Assembly: GCF_002214185.1 (NCBI RefSeq) | Contig: NZ_CP022161.1 | Location: 3,595,767 to 3,659,766 of the forward strand | DNA length: 64,000 nt | Direction of reading: 5' to 3' | DNA from: Streptomyces capitiformicae | Lineage (GTDB): Bacteria; Actinomycetota; Actinomycetes; Streptomycetales; Streptomycetaceae | Shown here: in pieces, positions 53,883-61,964 of the stretch | Layout: every line of letters begins with the position of its first letter | Position numbering within the stretch: position 1 is the stretch's first letter | Program-made: the position numbers and the translations under genes | Notes under the pieces: generated by a model | The model's database searches: none | Told to the model about the DNA's origin: nothing | What the model saw: only the letters and a program-made list of their open reading frames with translations

Positions 53883-55207
53883 GCCGCTGTGGCCTCCGCC
53901 GCTGCCCGCGCCGCCGCCGGAAGGGCGTCGGCGATCCGCTGAACCGCCCGCTCGTCGTGTGCCGTCGACACGAACCACGACTCGAAGGACGACGGCGGCA
54001 GATAGACGCCCTGCGACAGCATCGAGTGGAAGAAGGCGTTGAACCGGAACGACTCCTGCGCCTTGGCGTCCTCGTAGTTCCGTACCGGGGTGTCCGATGT
54101 CTCCGTGAAGAACACGGAGAACATGTTGGAGGCGTTCTGCAGCGTGTGCGCGACGCCTTCCTTGGTGAGCGCCTCGGTGACGAGCCCCTGGATCTGCGCC
54201 GAGACGGCGTTGACGACGTCGTACGCCGCGTCGTCCAGCAGCCGCAACTGCGCCAGGCCGGCGGCGGTGGCGACCGGGTTCCCGGAGAGCGTGCCGGCCT
54301 GGTAGACGGGCCCGGCGGGCGCGAGATACGCCATGACGTCGGCGCGCCCCCCGAAGGCGGCGGCGGGGAAACCGCCCCCCATGACCTTGCCGAAGGTCAT
54401 GAGGTCGGGGACGACCCCGTCGATCCCGTACCAACCGGCCCTGCTGGTCCTGAAGCCGGTCATGACCTCGTCGGAGATGTAGAGCGCGCCGTTCTCGGCG
54501 CAGACATCCTTGAGGCCCTGGTTGAAGCCCGGCAGCGGCGGTACGACGCCCATGTTGCCCGGGGAGGCCTCGGTGATGACGCAGGCGATCTCGCCGGGGT
54601 GGGCGGCGAAGGCGGCGCGTACGGCGTCGAGGTCGTTGTAGGGCAGGACGATGGTGTCGCCGGCCTGGGCACCGGTGACGCCCGGGGTGTCGGGGAGGGC
54701 GAAGGTGGCGACACCGGACCCGGCCGCGGCGAGCAGCGAATCGACGTGTCCGTGATAACACCCGGCGAACTTGACCACCTTGCTGCGGCCGGTGAAGCCG
54801 CGGGCGAGCCGGATCGCCGACATGGTGGCCTCGGTCCCGCTGGAGACGAGCCGCACCTGGTCGAGGGGAGTGACGCGGGCCACCATCTCCTCGGCGAGCG
54901 CGACCTCACCCTCGCCGGGCGTACCGAAGGAGGTACCGCGCGAGACGGCCTCCTGGACGGCGGCGATGACCTCGGGCCGGGAGTGCCCGAGGATCATGGG
55001 CCCCCAGGAACACACGAGATCGACGTACTCACGTCCATCGGCATCGGTCAGATAAGGACCGGTACCGGACACCATGAACCGGGGCGTACCGCCCACGGCG
55101 CGGAAGGCGCGCACGGGAGAGTTCACGCCGCCGGGCGTGACGGCCGCCGCGCGCTCGAAAAGAGTCTGCGAAACTGGGGCTTCGTACGGATAGCTCACAC
55201 AGGCCAT
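53879..55207 (-). CDS. hemL: Glutamate-1-semialdehyde 2,1-aminomutase
   Basis: 442 residues from the ATG at 55207 (a GTG at 55198 is a possible start). PLP enzyme converting glutamate-1-semialdehyde to 5-aminolevulinate, the C5 route to haem. The PLP lysine is K274 in [36 protein letters not shown] and [17 protein letters not shown] are further hemL landmarks. Haem supply beside the haem-export genes makes biological sense. Confidence 0.97.
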   Translation of the reverse strand: MACVSYPYEAPVSQTLFERAAAVTPGGVNSPVRAFRAVGGTPRFMVSGTGPYLTDADGREYVDLVCSWGPMILGHSRPEVIAAVQEAVSRGTSFGTPGEGEVALAEEMVARVTPLDQVRLVSSGTEATMSAIRLARGFTGRSKVVKFAGCYHGHVDSLLAAAGSGVATFALPDTPGVTGAQAGDTIVLPYNDLDAVRAAFAAHPGEIACVITEASPGNMGVVPPLPGFNQGLKDVCAENGALYISDEVMTGFRTSRAGWYGIDGVVPDLMTFGKVMGGGFPAAAFGGRADVMAYLAPAGPVYQAGTLSGNPVATAAGLAQLRLLDDAAYDVVNAVSAQIQGLVTEALTKEGVAHTLQNASNMFSVFFTETSDTPVRNYEDAKAQESFRFNAFFHSMLSQGVYLPPSSFESWFVSTAHDERAVQRIADALPAAARAAAEATAA

Positions 55208-55328
55208 GGTGTCAGAGGCTCCGAAGATCCTGCGGGCTGGTGTTCCAACGCACGTTTCGGCGGGCGGCCGCAGGGGAGGTCATTGACACGATGATCGGGT
55301 GGCGCGGCGGGGGCCACGCGTCCCAGAA

Positions 55329-56873
55329 ATGCGTTCGGGTGGAGATATGCATCGCGGTGGCGGACTGGGCGAGGGGACCGGTGACCTCGGTCCTCGTCGT
55401 GCCCGGCGGGGAAGGCACCGGCGCGAGGCGGAAGAGACTGCGGAGACATCACGGCAGGAGCGGGGCGGGTCGGCGGACCGGAGCGGGGCCGCGTCCGCGG
55501 ATCGTGGCGGGCCGGTGGATCGTGGCGGGCCGGTGGATCGTGGCGGGCCGGTGGATCGTGGCGGGTCGGTGGATCGTGGCGGGTCCGGCGATCTGAGCGG
55601 GCCGGGGGCGGCTGGGCCGGGGCAGACCGGAGCGGCTGGAGCCGCGTCGAGCGGACCCGGCGGACCGGGCGTCCCGAACGGCCCCACGGGTCCCGCCGGG
55701 CAGACCGGTCCCTCCGGCCCCACGCGCGGGCTGGGGCCGTTGGGTTCCCTGGGGTCACTAGGGTCATTGGGCTCGACCGGACCACAGGGACAGCCGGGCT
55801 CGCAGGGTTCGGTGGATCCCCAGGCATCCCCGGGGTCGCCAGGGTCACAGCCCCCGTACGCGCCGTACGACCAGCAGGGCGTGTACGGTCCGCAGGGTGC
55901 ACACGGCACACACGACTCACATGACACGCAAGGCATACAGGGCACGCAGGGCGCCCAAGGCTCGTCGGGCGACCCGCTCGGCCGGGAGCAGGACGGCTCG
56001 CGCGAGCAGCAGCAGGGTTCACGCTTCTCCCGCCGCCGGCGCGGTGCGCAGAACGGTCCTGACCGGAACCAGACCGGTACGGGCCGTATCCCGGGCGTTC
56101 CTGACCGTCCCCGGGGCGGTACGGACTGGAACGATGACGAATCCGACCGGGTTCAGAATGGTGCCGACCGGCCCGAAACCGGCGACGCCGACCGGAACCG
56201 GGAGGGCGGGCCTGAGCGGATCGGGCGGCGCAGCCGTATGGACGGTATGGACCGTATGGAACGTGCCGATCATGTGGATCGCGTAAATCGTGTGGACGGA
56301 ATGGATCAGACGGACCGGACGGACCGGCCTGACCTGGTGGATCGCGGGAGCCGCGCGGATCGCAGAAGCCGTGCGGACCGCCTCGACCAAGTGGTCGACC
56401 GGCTCCATACAGCGGGGAGCAGGAATGGTGGTCGGGTGGGGGTGACCTACAAATACTTCGGCGCGCCCGACGGCGCGACCGCGGCCCGCGTCCCGATCTC
56501 GATGCGTCCCGAGGAACTCGGCGGCGACGAGCTCGGCATGAACGGCATGTTCACCAAGATCAAGCCGGAGACGATGGCCGCGATGGTGCTGACGGGCATC
56601 GAAGGCGTCCCCCTCCACAAGGTGCCCCCGCTCGAACTCGTCGTCCTCCACCCCGACTACGCGGTCGTGAAGCTCCCGATGACCGTCGTGGACCCCCTGC
56701 GCGGCATCGGCGAGGAGGCGGTCGGCGCGGCGGCGTTCATCTGGTCGACGGTCCCGGACCGCGGCGGCCCCCGCGACGCGTTCAACGTGTACCAACTGCT
56801 GCACGAGTGGCAGGATTTCAGCCATCGTCTGCATGAGGCGGGGCATCAGCCTTATTGCCTTGTGTGGCCCTGA
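55329..56873 (+). CDS. Collagen-like protein with conserved C-terminal domain
   Basis: About 514 residues (start uncertain: ATG 55329, or ATG 55347 after GGTGGAG; GTG 55299 is also open). The N-terminal 380 residues are low complexity: five DRGGPV-type units from 55501 to 55590, Gly-x-y runs of collagen type (GPTGPAGQTGPSGPTRGLGP), then Asp/Arg/Met-rich repeats (MDGMDRMERADHVDRVNRVD). The last about 140 residues are a normal compact domain (VTYKYFGAPDGATAARVPIS... to YCLVWP) that I do not recognise. No signal peptide or membrane segment is seen, so it is probably cytoplasmic. Divergent from hemL. Confidence 0.75.
   Translation: MRSGGDMHRGGGLGEGTGDLGPRRARRGRHRREAEETAETSRQERGGSADRSGAASADRGGPVDRGGPVDRGGPVDRGGSVDRGGSGDLSGPGAAGPGQTGAAGAASSGPGGPGVPNGPTGPAGQTGPSGPTRGLGPLGSLGSLGSLGSTGPQGQPGSQGSVDPQASPGSPGSQPPYAPYDQQGVYGPQGAHGTHDSHDTQGIQGTQGAQGSSGDPLGREQDGSREQQQGSRFSRRRRGAQNGPDRNQTGTGRIPGVPDRPRGGTDWNDDESDRVQNGADRPETGDADRNREGGPERIGRRSRMDGMDRMERADHVDRVNRVDGMDQTDRTDRPDLVDRGSRADRRSRADRLDQVVDRLHTAGSRNGGRVGVTYKYFGAPDGATAARVPISMRPEELGGDELGMNGMFTKIKPETMAAMVLTGIEGVPLHKVPPLELVVLHPDYAVVKLPMTVVDPLRGIGEEAVGAAAFIWSTVPDRGGPRDAFNVYQLLHEWQDFSHRLHEAGHQPYCLVWP
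55501..55590 (+). repeat. Five 18-bp tandem units (DRGGPV)
   Basis: Units of ATCGTGGCGGGCCGGTGG and close variants at 55501, 55519, 55537, 55555 and 55573, in frame with the collagen-like gene. Confidence 0.9.
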
Positions 56874-56893
56874 CTTGGGGTATCAGGGGTTTC

Positions 56894-56916
56894 GGGCGGG
56901 GTTTCTGACCCCGCCC
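56894..56916. terminator. Bidirectional hairpin between collagen-like gene and integrase
   Basis: GGGCGGGG (56894-56901), 7-nt loop TTTCTGA, CCCCGCCC (56909-56916). Probably marks the left border region of the integrated element; the attachment site may lie here, but the other copy is outside the window. Confidence 0.7.
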
Positions 56917-56939
56917 TCGTCATGTGCGGAGAGAGGCCG

Positions 56940-58304
56940 TCAGGCGGCCAGGGCACATTGAGGGCACATGGGTTTTGCTGGGGGCGCTGATGTGCCCTGG
57001 GTGTCGGGCCGGTCGTCCTCGTCTTCTGCGTCGGCTTCTGCCTCGGCTTCTCCCTCGGCTTCTGTGAAGGCGTCGTCGATCGCCTTGCGGGTGCGGGTCT
57101 CGCTGGACGGCAGCAGGTGCGTGTACGTCCGCAGCGTGAAGCCCGGGTCCGAGTGTCCGAGGTACTCGGAGAGCGCCTTGATGCTCTCTCCCGCGTCCAG
57201 GAGCACGGAGGTGTACGCGTGCCGGAGGGCGTGCATGCCGTCTTCCGGAGCCGCTTGGAGGTAGCGCGCTCCGCGCTCGCGGGGAGGGATCACGCCGGCG
57301 GCGGCCAGGGCGCGCTTCCAGTCGCCCATGTTGAAGACGCTGCGGTTGTAGGCCCGCCCCTTCTTGTCGACGAAGAGGAGGCGGAAGGTCTTCGGCTCGC
57401 CGTCCGGCTTGGTCCACGGCAGGGTGACCTCGACCGGCGGGAACTCCTTCATGTGGGCCTTGAGGGCGGCGGCGAGCTGAGCCGACAGCGGCACTGACCG
57501 GATCCTGTTGCCCTTGGGCAGGGCGAAGACGGGCTTCGTACCGACCAGCCGCACCTGGCGGTTGACGTGGATCCAGCCGCCCTTGAAGTCGATGTCCTCG
57601 ACGGCGAAGCCGAACAACTCGCCCTGCCGCAGACCGCAGCCGAAGGCGAGCTTGCCGCCGGCCTGGAAGCGCTTCGGCAGTCCGGTGATGACCCCGCGGA
57701 CGCGCTCCAGTGGCCAAGGGATGATCTTCTTCTTGGTCGCGGTCGGGAGCTTGACCGACTTCGCCTTGCACGGGTTCTTCGGCAGCAGCCCGTCCTCCAC
57801 GGCCGCGCCGAGGATGCTGGAGAGGATGTCGAAGATGCCCTCGATCGTCGACACCTCCAGGCCGCCGTCCTGGAGTGTGCGGATCCAACCCTGGATGACC
57901 GAGGGCTGGTTGAGGGATCGCAGCTCGCGTCGGCCGAGGTGCTCGGTGATGTGGTTGCGGACCGTCGCCTCATAGCGGAGCGCAGTCGTCGGGCCGACGG
58001 AGTTCGCGTCGAGCCACTTCTGCGCGTAGGCGACGAGCGTCTGCTTCGTCTCAGCGGGGACGACGTAGGAGCCCTGCCGGATCTCGACGTCGACCTCGGC
58101 GGCGCGGTTGTCCGCCTCGGCCTTCGTGTGGAAGTTCTCCTTGCGCTGGCGGTCGTCCAGGTCGCGGTAACGGACCTGCCAACGCTTACCGATGCCGTGG
58201 TCGGCAGTCGGGACCATCCGCTTCGTACGGCTCTTGTGCTCGCCGCACTCGACCTCGGTGGGCTTGGGGTGGGACTTGTGCCAGCGGTCGTACACGTCAG
58301 CCAA
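56940..58304 (-). CDS. int: Tyrosine recombinase (integrase)
   Basis: 454 residues. Catalytic residues of the family: R226 (CGLRQGEL), H358-x-x-R361 (HALRHAY), H384 (YLGHSDP) and nucleophile Y394 (RTYTHLL). N-terminal half has a SAM-like core-binding domain (TLVAYAQKWLDA... ). The C-terminal about 50 residues are acidic and include a CPQC-type Cys pair. Overlaps the XRE regulator gene upstream by 8 bp. Confidence 0.96.
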   Translation of the reverse strand: MADVYDRWHKSHPKPTEVECGEHKSRTKRMVPTADHGIGKRWQVRYRDLDDRQRKENFHTKAEADNRAAEVDVEIRQGSYVVPAETKQTLVAYAQKWLDANSVGPTTALRYEATVRNHITEHLGRRELRSLNQPSVIQGWIRTLQDGGLEVSTIEGIFDILSSILGAAVEDGLLPKNPCKAKSVKLPTATKKKIIPWPLERVRGVITGLPKRFQAGGKLAFGCGLRQGELFGFAVEDIDFKGGWIHVNRQVRLVGTKPVFALPKGNRIRSVPLSAQLAAALKAHMKEFPPVEVTLPWTKPDGEPKTFRLLFVDKKGRAYNRSVFNMGDWKRALAAAGVIPPRERGARYLQAAPEDGMHALRHAYTSVLLDAGESIKALSEYLGHSDPGFTLRTYTHLLPSSETRTRKAIDDAFTEAEGEAEAEADAEDEDDRPDTQGTSAPPAKPMCPQCALAA

Positions 58305-58614
58305 GAAGGGCCTCCTGGGTGGGGATGAGGAAGTGGGAGGTGGCGTGCGACACCGGGGAGTGCGTCGGCCACGGGAGCAGCAAGGCTGCGGGAGGGGCGC
58401 CGAGCGCGGTGGCGATCGTGACGAGGTCGTCTACGTCGCAGCGGCGGCGGGCGCGTTCGGTGCGGCTGAGGGCGGTGTTGGCCATCGGACGGCCCAGCTG
58501 GGTGCAGCGGGCGGCGAGCTGGTGCTGGGTCAGGCCGCGCACGAGACGTAGGTGCTCGATGGCGCGGGCGGCGTGGAGGCCGGCGGGGCCTATTTCGACA
58601 GGTCGGTTGGGCAT
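58297..58614 (-). CDS. Small XRE-type regulator upstream of integrase
   Basis: 105 residues from the ATG at 58614 (MPNRPVEIG). HTH: AIEHLRLVRGLTQHQLAARCTQLGRPMANTALSRTERARR. Overlaps int by 8 bp, so both are expressed together; likely controls excision or maintenance of the element. Confidence 0.85.
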   Translation of the reverse strand: MPNRPVEIGPAGLHAARAIEHLRLVRGLTQHQLAARCTQLGRPMANTALSRTERARRRCDVDDLVTIATALGAPPAALLLPWPTHSPVSHATSHFLIPTQEALLG

Positions 58615-58862
58615 GACAGATAGCTGTAACTTGCAGCCGGCCGCCATGGCAAGAGTTAGCTCTTAAACTCTCCAATAGTCGTTCGGGGGCGAAGTGGCGT
58701 TCGTCTCGTCGAATTCCGGTACCTCGCGAGGCGTTTCGGCCGAGGCATCGTGTTACCTTCCCTCGCCGTTTTCGATATGGGTGATTTGAGCACATATAAG
58801 CCATGATGCCCGGCGGGTCAGTCACGTCATCCCTGACCGCCATGTGTCACCTCTGAGCTGCA

Positions 58863-58885
58863 GAGGTACCGGATTCCGGCACCTC
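58863..58885. promoter_or_regulatory. Palindromic operator candidate in the int-xis control region
   Basis: GAGGTACCGGA (58863-58873) and TCCGGCACCTC (58875-58885) form an inverted repeat with one mismatch. A third half-site TCCGGTACCTC lies at 58715-58725. A second nested repeat ACCTCTG-AGCTG-CAGAGGT overlaps the left arm. The 467-bp gap 58615-59081 has no supportable gene and is AT-richer; it should contain the divergent promoters of the regulatory genes. Confidence 0.55.
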
Positions 58886-59081
58886 GGCGGGTTGCTTCGC
58901 CGCTAGAAAATTTCGGGCCCGGCGGGAGCGATTTCGGCAACCGGGGATCCACCCTTACTGTTTCCCTCTCCCCGGCCACACCGAAAGAAGTAGTGAGGAG
59001 TTTCAGAACCAACTCTGGACTTTTCTCCGGGTGGTGTGGCTGTGTTGTCCAGCCCATTGTTCAAGACCGAAAAGGAGCCCT

Positions 59082-59324
59082 GTGCCGAAGACCCCTCCCC
59101 GCAGCACCAACGCCCCTGCCACCGCTGCGGCTGCCCAGCGTGGCCCGCTTGCCACCCCTGCGGAGGTCGCCGCCTATCTCGGAGTGCCGGTGAAGACGCT
59201 CTACCAGTGGAAGTACCGGGGCATCGGCCCCAGCGTCCACAAGGTCGGCCGTCACCTGCGCTACCGCTGGCCGGAGGTGGACGCGTGGCTGGACGCCCAG
59301 ACGTCGTACGACCTCACGGCCTGA
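59082..59324 (+). CDS. Excisionase-like helix-turn-helix protein
   Basis: 80 residues from the GTG at 59082, which has AAAGGAG 5 bp upstream. MerR/Xis-type winged helix: LATPAEVAAYLGVPVKTLYQWKYRGIGPSVHKVGRHLRYRWPEVDAWLDAQ. Size and position fit an excisionase that works with the integrase. An AT-rich N-terminal tail of about 20 residues (Pro/Ala) precedes the domain. Confidence 0.88.
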   Translation: MPKTPPRSTNAPATAAAAQRGPLATPAEVAAYLGVPVKTLYQWKYRGIGPSVHKVGRHLRYRWPEVDAWLDAQTSYDLTA

Positions 59325-59472
59325 TCCCGCATCTGACGCGGACAACGAAGCGGCCCCCGGCGCGCCAACGCCGAGGGCCGAAGACTCCCCTGCCGATCGC
59401 CCATCCCTGAACGAACGAGCTGGTGAGGGGCGGGACCTTGCCCGTCCTGCCCCTCACCGGAGAGGAACGCCT

Positions 59473-61170
59473 ATGGAGGACTCTACGTCCCCCAGCACCA
59501 CGAACACCTCCCCCACCGTCTGGCCGACTCCCGCGGTCCCCGGCGAGGGCATCCCCTGGCGCCGCAGCGATCAGCAGGACACACAGTCCCCCGCGTCGGG
59601 GACCGCCGAACACCCAGCAGAAGCGGAAGCAGACGGGGACCGTCCCCAGACGTCTGCCGATGCTGCAGTTGGGGACCGTCCCCGCGACGTGCCCGGCACT
59701 CGGTCCCCGCACGTCCCGGTCCCCGAATCGACATCCGGTGCAAACCCGCAGGCCAGCGGCGGGAAATCGGGGACCGATCCCCAAGAGGCGGTAGCTGCAC
59801 CAGGGGACCGCAGTGGGGACGGTGAGCACGGTCCCCGCCAGTCGGTGGGGACCGACACCCTCGTGGCGGGAACCGCCCAGCAGGAGGGGACCGGTCCCGT
59901 CGACGCACGGGGACCGGATCAGGAGGCCGGTCCCCGACCTCCTCGGGGACCGGCAGCCCCCTCGGAACAGGGTTCCGGTGAGGGTGCGGAACTGCTGGAT
60001 GAGCTGCGGGCGGCGATCGGCAAGTACGTCGTGCTGCCCAGTGACGAGGCGCTGACCGCGGTCACCCTGTGGGTGGCGGCCACGCACATCCAGAGCGTTC
60101 TGCAGCACGCGCCGCGCCTGGCGGTCGTCGGCCCGACGAAGGGCTGCGGCAAGTCCCGGGTGCTGGACGTGCTCCACGAGACCGTGCACCAGCCGATCAT
60201 GACGGTGAACATGTCCACGGCCGTGCTCTTCCGTGTCATCGGCAAGAACCCGCGCACGATCCTGGTGGACGAGGCCGACACCATCTTCAGCAAGGCGGGC
60301 GAGAACGAGGAACTGCGCGGCCTGCTGAACGCCGGACACCAGCGCAACCGGCCCGCCTGGCGCATCTCCGGTCCGGAGCACAAGCCGACCCCGTATCCGA
60401 CCTTCGCCATGGCCGCACTGGCCTCGATCGGCGACCTGCCCGACACGATCACGGACCGGGCGGTCGTGCTCCGCATGCAAAAGCGCAAGCCCGGCGAGAA
60501 GGTGACCCCGTTCCGCTCGCGCTACGCCACACCGGAACTGAACGCGCTGCGGGACAAGCTGGCCACCTGGCTGGGACCGCTGCGCGGCACGGCTGGCCGC
60601 ATGGCGCCGACCATGCCGGTGGAGGACCGGGCGGCGGACACCTGGGAACCGCTGGTCATCATCGCCGACCTGGCCGGCGGCCACTGGCCCGCCCGTGCCC
60701 GTGCGGCCTGTGTCGCGATGACCCGCTACGAGGCCGTCCAGGACGAGCAGACCAACCTGAAGACAAGGCTGCTGCGCGACATCCACCGCATCTTCCAGGC
60801 ACACGGCAACCCCGAAGCCATGTCCTCCCTGGATCTGGTCACCACCCTGCTCCAGGACGCCGACGCCCCCTGGGCGGAACACGGCACCAAGGGACTCAAC
60901 GCCCACCACCTGGGCAACATGCTGAGGGACTTCGGCATCAGCCCGGCCAACTACCGCTTCGACAAGGGCAGGCAGGCCAAGGGGTACGCCCGGAACCGGT
61001 TCCTCGACAGCTGGGCCCGGCACTGCCCCGACCTCACCGAGACGGCGCCCGCCCCCGCGCACGACGCCACACCTGCGCACCGGGCCCAGGGCAAGCCGCC
61101 CGCCGCCCCGGCGGGCCAGCTGCCCGTCGGCCCGCCCGGCGGCCCCACCGGCCCCACGCCCGCCCGCTGA
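59473..61170 (+). CDS. DUF3631 ATPase, probable replication protein of the element
   Basis: 565 residues. Residues 1-170 are low complexity (Gly/Asp/Pro-rich) and encoded by the repeat array at 59598-59952. The ATPase has Walker A GPTKGCGKS (about 219-227) and Walker B ILVDEADTIF (about 262-271), followed by a DUF3631 domain (RMQKRKPGEKVTPFRSRYA, DTWEPLVIIADLAGGHW, LDLVTTLLQDADAPW, RDFGISPANYRFDKGRQAKGY). Such proteins stand in the replication position of actinomycete elements. A DNA-unwinding or initiator role is inferred from position and fold. Confidence 0.85.
   Translation: MEDSTSPSTTNTSPTVWPTPAVPGEGIPWRRSDQQDTQSPASGTAEHPAEAEADGDRPQTSADAAVGDRPRDVPGTRSPHVPVPESTSGANPQASGGKSGTDPQEAVAAPGDRSGDGEHGPRQSVGTDTLVAGTAQQEGTGPVDARGPDQEAGPRPPRGPAAPSEQGSGEGAELLDELRAAIGKYVVLPSDEALTAVTLWVAATHIQSVLQHAPRLAVVGPTKGCGKSRVLDVLHETVHQPIMTVNMSTAVLFRVIGKNPRTILVDEADTIFSKAGENEELRGLLNAGHQRNRPAWRISGPEHKPTPYPTFAMAALASIGDLPDTITDRAVVLRMQKRKPGEKVTPFRSRYATPELNALRDKLATWLGPLRGTAGRMAPTMPVEDRAADTWEPLVIIADLAGGHWPARARAACVAMTRYEAVQDEQTNLKTRLLRDIHRIFQAHGNPEAMSSLDLVTTLLQDADAPWAEHGTKGLNAHHLGNMLRDFGISPANYRFDKGRQAKGYARNRFLDSWARHCPDLTETAPAPAHDATPAHRAQGKPPAAPAGQLPVGPPGGPTGPTPAR
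59598..59952. repeat. Iteron-like array of GGGGACCG in the rep gene
   Basis: GGGGACCG occurs at 59598, 59635, 59671, 59769, 59803, 59847, 59886, 59909 and 59945, and the reverse complement CGGTCCCC at 59701, 59717, 59829 and 59928: 13 exact copies in 355 bp. Several are joined to a GTCCCC on the other side to form a palindrome (GGGGACCGTCCCC at 59635 and 59671). Confidence 0.9.
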
Positions 61171-61198
61171 CCCACCTCCCTCAGGGTCCGTATCAATC

Positions 61199-61316
61199 CG
61201 TCGCATCCGTCCCCGCGCAGGTCAGCGCGGGGACGGATGTCCTCGCCGGGACGGACTTCTCCGTACCTGCCCGAGTGTCCGTACCTGTGCTGACCAGGCA
61301 TGGGACGGATGCGACG
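61199..61316. repeat. Nested hairpins, candidate oriT or terminator region
   Basis: Outer inverted repeat: CGTCGCATCCGTCCC (61199-61213) with GGGACGGATGCGACG (61302-61316). Inner perfect 15-bp stem: CATCCGTCCCCGCGC (61204-61218), loop AGGTCA, GCGCGGGGACGGATG (61225-61239). The left arm is shared, so two alternative folds are possible. GGGACGGA occurs three times and CCGTACCTG twice. It lies between the rep-type gene and mobC. Confidence 0.85.
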
Positions 61317-61357
61317 CACGTGACACACCTGCCGCCCCGTAACAACGGAGTACTCCG

Positions 61358-61960
61358 ATGCGCGACCTGCACCCCGAACACCGCATGCCCCAGGAACAGA
61401 TGGCCACTACCCCCGTCACACGCGCAGCAAGTTGTCGGGTAAGGAGTCCTTACCCGGCTCCCGCCCTGGAGGGGGCGGAGGCATCCGGCGCAGGGGCACC
61501 GGAGTCGGTCGGCCCGGGGGAGCCGACCGGGAGTGGGGGCAGCGAGTCGTCGTCGAATGTGCCACAGCAGTTTGCGCCGCGTCGCCGTCTGCGTGACAAA
61601 CAGCTGCGCGAGCACCGCGTCCACCCCCGTTACAACGACGACGAGTTCGCCCTCGTCCAGAAGGCCGCCGCCCTGAGCCGCATGCAGCCCGGCGGCTACG
61701 TCGCCGAGTGCGCGCTCGCCGCCGCCCGCGCCGACGACCCCACCGCCACCGTCGCCGACTACCGCGCCATGGTGCAGACGCTGATGGCCGCCAACCGGCA
61801 GCTCGGCGGCATCGGCAACAACCTCAACCAGCTCACCTGGCACCTCAACAAGGACGGCGCCTGGCCCCACCCCGACACCGTCCAACGGCTCCTGGAGCGT
61901 GTCGAGGCGTCCATCGCCGAGGTGGACACCGCGGTCGCCCAGATCACCGAGGGGCGGTGA
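61358..61960 (+). CDS. mobC: Mobilization protein MobC
   Basis: 200 residues from the ATG at 61358 (ACGGAG site); a GTG at 61559 would give a 133-residue protein closer to the usual MobC size. The MobC domain is HRVHPRYNDDEFALVQKAAALSRMQPGGYVAECALAAARAD followed by RQLGGIGNNLNQLTWHLNKDG. MobC opens the strands at oriT and helps the relaxase. A 9-bp palindrome (61436-61456) lies inside the N-terminal coding part if the early start is used. Stops 4 bp before the relaxase start. Confidence 0.88.
   Translation: MRDLHPEHRMPQEQMATTPVTRAASCRVRSPYPAPALEGAEASGAGAPESVGPGEPTGSGGSESSSNVPQQFAPRRRLRDKQLREHRVHPRYNDDEFALVQKAAALSRMQPGGYVAECALAAARADDPTATVADYRAMVQTLMAANRQLGGIGNNLNQLTWHLNKDGAWPHPDTVQRLLERVEASIAEVDTAVAQITEGR
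61436..61456. repeat. Palindrome CGGGTAAGG-AGT-CCTTACCCG
   Basis: Arms 61436-61444 and 61448-61456 are perfectly complementary around AGT. It lies within the open frame of mobC if the first ATG is used. Candidate nic/oriT or regulator-binding site. Confidence 0.6.
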
Positions 61961-61964
61961 GCCC

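Noticed and set aside
56874..56939. tRNA gene as attachment site of the element
   Set aside because: No cloverleaf could be drawn; only a GC-rich hairpin is present.
59314..61206. 630-codon minus-strand frame opposite the rep gene
   Set aside because: Antisense shadow; the iteron words occur on both strands, but the plus frame has P-loop and DUF3631 motifs.
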